Shown here one piece after another: positions 56,560-64,000 of a stretch of 64,000 bases of DNA (position 1 is the stretch's first letter; every line of letters starts with the position of its first letter). The position numbers were made by a program, and so were the translations under genes. Source of the DNA: Aricia agestis (taxonomy: Eukaryota > Arthropoda > Insecta > Lepidoptera > Lycaenidae); contig NC_056409.1 of assembly GCF_905147365.1 (NCBI RefSeq), positions 3,229,001 through 3,293,000 on the forward strand, given 5' to 3'. Below the pieces are notes generated by a model, which was not told the DNA's origin, ran no database searches, and saw only the letters and a program-made list of their open reading frames with translations.

Positions 56560-57085
56560 CTAGATGTTCCGCGTGGCTTCGCCCGCGTAAATTAGATATT
56601 TCACAGACAAATTAGTCCTCAATAAAAAGCCTATAATCCTTCACGTGGTCTACTTCTTATCTCATCCAAATAACAAAAAAAATGTTCTAGTAATTCGTAA
56701 CATAGGCCCTTTCAAATAATTTACCACGTTTTTTCCACATTTTCCTCAATTTCTTCGCTCCCATTAATCTTAGCGTGATAAAATATAGCTTATAGCCTTC
56801 CTCGATAACTGGGCTACCTAACACTGAATGATTTTTTTAAATCGGCTCATTAGTTCCTGAGATTAGCGCGTTCAAATAAGCCCTTTCAAATAATTTCCCT
56901 CCGTTTTTTCTACACTTTCCTCTATTTCTTCGCTCCTATTAGTCTTAGCGTCATAAAAAGCCTATAATAGCCTTTGATAAATGGACTCTCTAACACTGAA
57001 AGAATTTTTTAAATCGGACTAGTAGTTCCTGAGATTAGCGCGTTCAAACAAACAAACAAACTCTTTCGCTTTATAATATAATACA
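56560..57085 (-). mobile_element. Helitron-like repeat with an internal tandem duplication
   Basis: CTAGATGTTCCGCGTGGCTT and CGCCCGCGTAAATTAG form the reversed terminus seen at 5300-5326. Inside, a unit of about 173 bp (CCCTTTCAAATAATTT.. to ..GAGATTAGCGCGTTCAAA) occurs twice in tandem at about 56707-56877 and 56880-57050. Confidence 0.6.
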
Positions 57086-57399
57086 TAAATATATAAAATA
57101 TATAGTATAGAAGATAGGACAACACAGGATGCGGCAAAAGCGAGATTCATTTTTTATTTCAGTCCAAAATGAAAAAATTATAGAACACAGTAGACCTGAA
57201 AATAAATGTTTAAAACTATTATTAATTAGTGCCAAAAGGTGCAGAACATAATAAATACCACAATTACTTGGCTTGGCACGGTTCGCTCAGTATACAATAT
57301 TATAATATATTTTATAAAATTATGTAGGTATTCAGTACCATTTTTCATTAAATTAATCGTTATAAAGAGTAAAATTTTCAACAGAGTTCTTCAGGTCAT

Positions 57400-57545
57400 A
57401 ACATACTATGACACGCGGTTTTTAGGGTTTGGTATCCAAAGAGTAAAAACGGGATCCTATTATTAAGATTTCGATGTCTGTACTCCGTTCGTCTGTCCGT
57501 CTGTCTCCAGGCTGTATCTCAACAACTGCTAAAGCTAGATACAGA
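57400..57545 (-). repeat. GGAACCC-family remnant, reversed
   Basis: GTTTTTAGGGTTTGGTATCC, AAAAACGGGATCCTATTA and CGTCTGTCCGTCTGTCTCC match the reversed end of the family. Confidence 0.5.
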
Positions 57546-57549
57546 TTGT

Positions 57550-59080
57550 GTAAACCTGTTGCGGCTATAACAACAAAATATACTAAAAGAAAATAAAATT
57601 AATATAATAGTCACAACATAGTATAAAATTATAAATTATAAAACAAAGTCACTTTTAATCCCTCATGTCCCTTTGTTCCCTTTAATCTTTAAAACTACGC
57701 AGATTAAAGAGGAAGGTTTATAAGTATTATAACATTATTTAAATAGTGGAGAAATACTATTATTTTGAGGTTTCTAATGTGAAGTCGTAAATAATTATTT
57801 TTTTTCCGCTTACATAGCAAACGCAGGCTGAACCCTACGAGATTTATCAAAATAATGTAGTAAGTATTGTACATAATGAAAAGGTCTGCAGAAAACTCCG
57901 CGATGGTAATTAGTATATGTCTATCTCTATCTCTTATGGATATCCCACAATAACATTTTTTGTCATTTACTTTTTACCACATATTTGTGGTAAAAAGTAA
58001 ATGACAATAAATAGCTAATTTTCGAAGCAATTTTAACCAATACGGCATTAATCCTTATAATATTTTAATTAAACATTGTTGATTTAATATCGATTTATAT
58101 GGCCCTTTACAGCATAATATGATTTACATGAAGATAAAATTACAGATTTAAAAATTGCCGGACGTAGCTTTTGCGGCCAATGCGGGCCAGGGTAGTAATG
58201 AATATTTTAATATTTTAATAATTTTTATCATTTTTTATTTTATTTTAATTTATTCATTTTTTCATTTAGTGACATAGGCTATATTATATTTTATACTCGT
58301 GCGAAGCCGGGGCGGGTCGCTAGTATTACCTATTCATACTTACGTCAATCTTCCTTATCACTAACTAACTAATGTATGATTAGACTTAATCATACATTAT
58401 GAAGAAAACAAATTGGTAATTAAGGCGCCAAAGTCATCAAATTAACGCGTAATTTGTGTCCTACGTGACAATTACGTATGTTGGGATTATTTGACGCCAC
58501 TTAATAATACGCGGCTTAAAGAATATCTGTTCGATAAATATACTAACAACAAACTTATGATAATAATATTTACGGTATGTATGCCTGTAACTCTGTACTA
58601 AGGGTCTACCAAGATAGACACAGACATAGATCAAGATCTATGTCTGTGGCTACTGGATAGGCCCTTAGCACATCATTCTTCTGTCCAGTGACCTGTGTGA
58701 CAAGGAGACATCAGTAACAGTATGAAGCTGTATTTAACATGTTTATCGCGGGCTTTGTGCGCGGCGACCGAATAAGAAATTCCGTAACAAATAAAACTTA
58801 ACACACCAAACTCCGACCGGCATATCGGTGCGGCGTTTCAAGATTTCGGCGCGGTGTTTGTGTGAGTACCACCGGTTTCAGAGTTTGGTGACAGTGACAG
58901 GTATAATAATTAAACATAGTTTAATTATTAAAGAGTAGTTTTATACGCTCTTACTACAAAAGCTTTAAACACCTATTGAACAGTTGATTAGAAAAAAAAT
59001 CAGTACAATATAACCAAAAAAACTGTTCAATAGATGTTTAGATCTTTTGTGGTAAGACCGATAGTGTTTAAATGATGCAA
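57550..59080. other. Upstream intergenic region with small palindromes
   Basis: Palindromes: TGTCATTTACTTTTTACCAC / GTGGTAAAAAGTAAATGACA at 57960-58004, TAATGTATGATTA / TAATCATACATTA at about 58371-58400, CAGACATAGATC / GATCTATGTCTG at about 58622-58646, and a looser pair at 58930-59060. No gene recognised. Confidence 0.5.
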
Positions 59081-59084
59081 GAGC

Positions 59085-59185
59085 ACTCTCTTTACTGCGC
59101 CAGTCGTGTCGGCCATTCGAATGGATGACCGACACGACTGGCGAGAGACCAGGCGCAGGACCGGCTTTTTAAATGCCCACCCGAC
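59085..59185 (-). repeat. SINE body fragment with hairpin
   Basis: CGACTGGCGAGAGACCAGGC and AGGACCGGCTTTTTAAATGC match the SINE at 55285; GCCAGTCGTGTCGG and CCGACACGACTGGC form a hairpin. Confidence 0.6.
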
Positions 59186-59635
59186 ACATTATCATCATTC
59201 TTCATCATCCGATCACCATTCTTCCTACTCAATGGAGTTCAGTTGAGCAAAAATTAACGGCATACCATAGTACTCAATTGAGCACTAGGGTGTGCTGTTG
59301 ACCTTTGGTGAAGCCAAACTTTCGTGTCAACATTCATAGATTATAAAAAGTATAACAACGAGTAAAAAAATAACATTTTTGTAACATTTGTTTTGTTTTG
59401 ACAGTAAAATACAAACAAACACTACTTCGCAATTGGTATTTAGTAATAGATTGACGTTGGCCTTTTCCGTATCTGACAACGGGAATACGTGTTATCTCAG
59501 ATGCCTTATCAGTTCAAAACAAGAATATCAACACTCCATTCTGTATTTCTGCTTCATAGATATAAGGGTGAATATTGCGGGCACCTATTGCGCCGATGCG
59601 AACACCGTACAATATTCTTTATCTATTGAGAGTGT

Positions 59636-59642
59636 TATAAAA
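59636..59642 (+). promoter_or_regulatory. TATAAAA near the third carboxypeptidase gene
   Basis: TATAAAA lies 29 bp before the ATG, which would leave almost no 5' UTR; it may be a chance match. A TTATCT GATA-type site lies at about 59619. Confidence 0.25.
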
Positions 59643-59670
59643 CTGACCGCGGGCAGCGAAATGTGAAAAG

Positions 59671-62600
59671 ATGAAAATTTGGGCAATAGTGTTACTGACG
59701 GCGGCGGCCGTGTGCGCCAAGCACGAAAAGTATATAGGGTAAGTTTGTTAATGCCAGCCCAGTCAGCTATTCATTTTTTTTTTGTAAAATCATTATAAGG
59801 TTTAAAACAAAATAATGTTTAAACTAGGTCTAGCCTGCATTCTTAGTAACAGTACTAATTACTTCAAATGTAAAGAAACATCAACTGAAGTATATAAATA
59901 TTTAGTACATATTTTGTAGCATATTTTAGTTATTTAATTTAAGCAACTAGTTGAGCAAAGTACAGCAGGTAGTTTGTGGTAACGATGGCCAATTCATTGA
60001 AATGACAGGCATGCTACGCAGGAGTCATATTGAAAGTGTGTGCGCAGAGCACCAAAACCTTATACAATGCTCATAGGATATTGACGTGAGAAGTTTTGGT
60101 CAAATTAGTTTATGAGCCCGAGTTAAAAATTTAATGGCCGCCATTTTGCAACCGTGAGAGAGAAAAAAAATAAGAGCCAATTCGTCGAAAAAATCGTCGA
60201 TCGGACACTGGTGTTGGGTCCACATTGTATATCTTCCTTTACTCTGACCACGTAACACGTGAGACCACGTGGGGCAGAAGAGCGCGCGACTTGCGAAAGA
60301 TTTTCGACAATCTCATCCGACATATTACGGGTCCAGAATCTGCCGTTCCAACGGCACAACGGCCGAATATCCCGTATAAAAACTAATTTAGCACTCGAAT
60401 GGAAAAATCTTTAACGTATTGTGGATAGTGTATATTATATTCGCTTTAATATCGATATATTTTCCTCCAGATGGAAATCCTACATCGTGCAGCCGTCTAC
60501 CCTGGAGCAGGTGAAGGCTCTCCATCTGCTGGAGCCGACACTCGAGCTGGACTTCCTCAGTCACGCCACCACCAGCCGCGAGGGCGTTGTTCTCGTTAAA
60601 CCGGAGCACCAGGCCGACTTCATCGCAGCCTTGGCCAAGTTGGAAGTAGAATACAAAGTCCACGCTGAAAATATTAAGGAGTGAGTAAAAATTATAATGT
60701 TGATAACTACATTAGAAAAAACCTGTAGAAAAAATCCGAAAAAAAAAACTACATGACATACTTAAAGTATAAAAATATGAGAAAATGCGAAACAAAACCA
60801 GCTTCGCAAAGGTGTTGTTTCTATCTTTTTTTTATTATTCTATATCATTATTTATTATTTCCTTATTTATTATTATTCCAATTTTTCAAGGTGTTAGTCG
60901 CTGCTTCATAATTCATTCGAGCCAAAAGCGACGAACGATCTGACCTTAGATGAATGATTGGTATTTGGTCCAATCATTAATCTATGGGTAACGCCGTTTC
61001 TATAACTGGCTTAGTTTTTTTTCAATTCTTCTAAAGAACTTCTAAAGAAGAATAGAGTTTTTTAAAGAACGTAATATTGTGACCATGTTCACAAACAAAA
61101 CAACTATTGTTCAGTGCTCCCATTTCTGAGTTAACTGCGATTCTATTCAGAAAATCTATATTAAATATTTTGGCAGTTTTCAAAATTTCTTGATTTATAA
61201 TCGCATATTTTATTGCATCAATTTTATATACTAAAAATATTTGAGAAAAGTTATGACGGGTAATCTATTATTCACATAATCGATACTTGAAATTTAAAAT
61301 GCTTGGTGATCAGCTTATCGCCCGAATATAATGATGTTCCAGTTCCAGTTCGAGATTTAACCCGAACTATTTTTACTAAAAAAGTGGGAAAGAAATGTTC
61401 TACGGAATCAATTTATTACATAAACTACTTTGTCCTAGATTGACGCGCACCACGATTTTAAATTTTTGCGACACGATTTCAAAATCGCGCTGTAAAAAAT
61501 CGCAGAGAGTACGCTGCGCGCACTGCGATAAATAAATAGTGATCTTTGCTCACTTTCACCATGGATTTCGTACAAGTTGCTTGTCTTTATTTACTACTTC
61601 GGAGGATCAGAAGAAAAATAAAGAAGAAAATTCATCAATACTGGACTCATCCTATTACAGCGGATAGAATTATCAAAGGTTTCTTTTATCAGAAATACCA
61701 TGAACTTCGGATGTATCCCAAAAAATTCTTTGGCTGTTGTAGAATGAAAATTCAAACGTTTGACAGATTAATGAGAATTGTTGGACCTCATATTGAATAC
61801 AAAAATACTAGATGGCGAAATGCGATCCCAGCTGAAGAAAGGCTGTCAGTTATTCCACAATGGTGGTCTTTCTTGTACTGCGATTATGAAATGTTCCACG
61901 TCTATCTTCGTATCGTTTGGAGACGGACACTCCATTGGAGATACAGGCGCCGACATGTTTAACAAAGAGTATAATATAAACCACTACGATGTTTATTGTT
62001 GGACAGATGCAGTTTTATAATTAAACCGTTTACTTTCCATTTTTTATTGTACTTTTTTTATTAAATGTACTATTTATTTCTTTCAGAAAGCTGGACTACG
62101 ATGATTTTCTGATTGAGAGAAGAAATCGTGAGATCCGCGCGAGAAACGGCCGCAGTCTTCCCTACGACAACTACCAGACTTTGGAAGCTGTAAGTAGACC
62201 TAAAAATTAATCTTCAAATACTATTTTCATAAGCAAAAAATCAAACATCGTCCTTCGTCTTTTCACACTTGCAACCGTCTCTCATATTATGCCAAGTGAA
62301 AACAGAACGACGCAGAATCAGCGCCAAGTTAGTGTTTTTCTTTCTTAGTTCCAGTTCGAGATTTAACCCGAACTATTTTTACTAAAAAAGTGGGAAAAAA
62401 ATGTTCTACGGAATCAATTCATTACATAAACTACTTTGTCCTAGATTGACGCGTACCTCGATGAGATCGCAGCGAAATACCCTGACACCGTCACCTTGGT
62501 GGAGCCCGCCAAGTCCTTCGAAGGTCGTACCATCAAGTACCTGAAGATATCCACCACAAACTTCGAGGATGATAGCAAGCCCGTCATCTTCATCGATGGA

Positions 62601-63960
62601 GGCATCCACTCAAGGGAATGGATCTCCCCACCAACCGTCACGTACGCCATCCACAAGCTGACCGAGGATGTGACAGATCCTGATCTCCTGGACAACTTCG
62701 ACTGGATTATCCTACCCATCGTCAACCCGGACGGTTACAAGTACTCTCATGACACTGTAAGTTTGAACTTTGGATCGTAATATCAGAGAAATTGATTCAT
62801 TAGAAAATGGCGGACCTATATAATTTTGTTGACCTATGTTTAGCTTAGGGCCTAATATTTCACCGCTTTCTGATATAGTTCCAAGTAGGCTATTCACAAC
62901 TTTTTTTACAGATTCTCCATGCTGTATCTGACAAGTTAAGTGGTGGATAGCCTATTCGGCACTTATAAGGAAAAGGTGAAACAGGCCCTTAGTCAACAAA
63001 TCACGATTAACATCGACTTGACATAACCTGACAAAAGATGTAGGTTTTTCATCTATGAATTACTTTTCTCACCTCCGGGCGGGAAACGTCAACTTTCTTC
63101 CCGCTGCGCTTACCGATGTTACCGTTTTCCACCTCCGTGGAGGAGGAAAATAGTAAACGCACCATGGGCAGTAAATTAAGATAGCCTCAGATCAAATGTT
63201 GACCTCGGCTTCGCCTCGGCCTTTCATTACATGTGATCTGCAGAGACATAATTTGTTATTTTCCTGCCCTAGGTGCGTAATGTACTATTTCTGTTAGCAC
63301 AGAATCATGTCACGAGTTTGTCTTTAATATTTCTGATTACGTTACTAATATTGATTATTATTTTAGGACCGCTTCTGGAGGAAAACTCGCTCAACCGATC
63401 AGCATACCCTCGGCTTCTTCTGCCCCGGGGTCGACGGGAACCGAAACTACGACTTCGCCTGGAACACCGCCGGCACCAGTAACAACCCCTGCACCGAGAT
63501 CTTCGCCGGCAGCAAACCCCTGTCGGAGATCGAAACGCAGGTTGTCGCGGAAATCATGAAGACGTATTTACCCAGAATGACCTTGTACCTGACGATGCAC
63601 AGCTTCGGAAGCATGATCCTGTACCCTTGGGGACACGATGGATCCCTTTCCCAGCAGGCGCTCGCTCTACATACGGTCGGCATCAACATGGCCGAAGCGA
63701 TCCACGAGCGCGCTCTACCAAACTTCCCGAGATACCAGGTCGGTAACTCGGCCCTGGTGATCCAGTACGCGGCGGCGGGAGCCGCTGAAGATTACGCGCA
63801 CTCCTTGGGTGTCCCCCTGTCCTATACCTACGAGCTGCCCGGCCTCTCGAGAGACATGTGGGGCTTCCACCTGGACCCCGCGTATATCCCCCAGGTGTGT
63901 GAGGAGACCTGGGCGGGCATCATCGTAGGTGCCAGAAGATCTCGGGAACTATTCGGTTAA
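59671..63960 (+). CDS. Digestive M14 procarboxypeptidase, catalytically complete
   Basis: Exons by GT-AG splicing: 59671-59738, 60471-60680, 62087-62189, 62445-62756, 63367-63960, giving 428 residues. The ATG at 59661 is followed at once by TGA, so 59671 is the start. Signal peptide MKIWAIVLLTAAAVCA; propeptide to about 114, with a likely tryptic activation site ARNGR. Zinc ligands His 182, Glu 185 (IHSREW) and His 309 (TMHSFG), Arg 236, Asn 256/Arg 257, Tyr 365 and Glu 387 are all present. The specificity position 255 is Glu 372, acidic, which suggests preference for C-terminal Lys/Arg (B-like); this is inferred. Coding exons are much GC-richer than the introns. Intron 2 contains a Harbinger fragment and a copy of the exon-4 acceptor. 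Confidence 0.93.
59985..60060 (+). repeat. Decayed SINE fragment in intron 1
   Basis: TTCATTGAAATGACAGGCAT and GAAAGTGTGTGCGCAGAGCA align with the SINE body at 55330-55400. Confidence 0.5.
61341..61451 (+). repeat. Copy of the intron-3/exon-4 junction in intron 2
   Basis: 111 bp almost identical to 62347-62457, including CTTTGTCCTAG and the first 13 bases of exon 4. About three differences were counted. Confidence 0.9.
61561..61962 (+). pseudogene. PIF/Harbinger transposase N-terminal fragment
   Basis: From the ATG the frame reads a basic stretch, YWTHPI, FFYQKYHEL, KKFFGCCRMKIQTFDRLM and WRNAIPAEERLSV. This is the N-terminal pattern of HARBI1/PIF nucleases, which cut DNA at transposon ends. 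After EERLSV the expected continuation is lost and the frame drifts to a stop; the DDE catalytic core is missing. It lies in intron 2 of the third carboxypeptidase gene, on the same strand. Confidence 0.7.
62347..62457 (+). repeat. Intron-3/exon-4 junction, second copy of the duplication
   Basis: This copy contains the acceptor used for exon 4 (CTAG at 62441-62444). See 61341-61451. Confidence 0.9.
62785..63050. repeat. Intron-4 repeat related to 23160-23345
   Basis: ATCAGAGAAATTGATTCATT, AATGGCGGACCTATATAATT and ACTTGACATAACCTGACAAA resemble the blocks at 22055 and 23165. A Harbinger-like MITE is inserted in it. Confidence 0.5.
62848..62988. mobile_element. Harbinger-like GGGCCTGTTTC MITE, copy 2
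   Basis: The ends GGGCCTAATATTTCACC and GGTGAAACAGGCCC are inverted and flanked by TTA (62845-62847, 62989-62991). Confidence 0.7.
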
Positions 63961-64000
63961 GCTGTGATTTACTTTGATTCTGATTATGTATAAGTTAATA

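Overview
The window is eukaryotic, intron-bearing, AT-rich DNA from an insect, almost certainly a moth or butterfly (Lepidoptera). Evidence: three intron-containing digestive procarboxypeptidase genes with secretory signals, many Helitron-like termini ending in CTAG(T), a dense load of small TIR elements (MITEs), a tRNA-derived SINE, a Ty1/copia element with an insect-type initiator-Met tRNA primer site, and several non-LTR retrotransposon remnants. There are no bacterial operons, CRISPR arrays or complete tRNA/rRNA genes.

Layout. 1-5330: a Helitron-like repeat split by a 4.06 kb TIR DNA transposon (666-4720). That transposon carries one intact ORF for a DDE/RNase H-fold (DUF7869-like) protein and arrays of TIR-like motifs at both ends. 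5.3-16.5 kb: nested small elements, including a 2.97 kb Harbinger-like TIR unit (6519-9488) that encloses a fragment of a plus-strand RNA virus superfamily 1 helicase. 16.5-18.8 kb: a 5'-truncated non-LTR retrotransposon with an intact 548-residue reverse transcriptase ORF. 19.1-21.3 kb: a hAT-like element with an 8-bp target duplication, containing a foldback structure around an intact RNase H ORF; an uninterrupted relative of its insertion site lies at 53.8-54.05 kb. 21.5-22.0 kb: three hairpin MITEs in a row. 25.2-29.6 kb: a complete-looking copia element with 218-bp LTRs and an internally deleted pol, sitting inside a MITE. 29.8-38.2 kb: repeats and a decayed non-LTR element.

38.6-64 kb holds the host genes: three M14 carboxypeptidase paralogues in + / - / + orientation (38578-42133, 46443-51606, 59671-63960). 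Their exon structures, reconstructed by hand, give proteins of 413, 420 and 428 residues with signal peptide, propeptide and catalytic domain. The second and third keep all catalytic residues and should be secreted midgut exopeptidases that trim peptides from the C terminus. The first has lost two zinc-ligand histidines, the catalytic glutamate, the oxyanion arginine and the substrate tyrosine, yet its reading frame and splice sites are intact. It looks like a pseudoenzyme.

The rest is transposon-derived. Helitron-like ends, TAA/TTA-flanked Harbinger-like MITEs, hAT-like MITEs and TA-flanked MITEs occur repeatedly and in nested order, so relative insertion ages can be read directly. All family names are from motif recognition by eye; no database search was possible.
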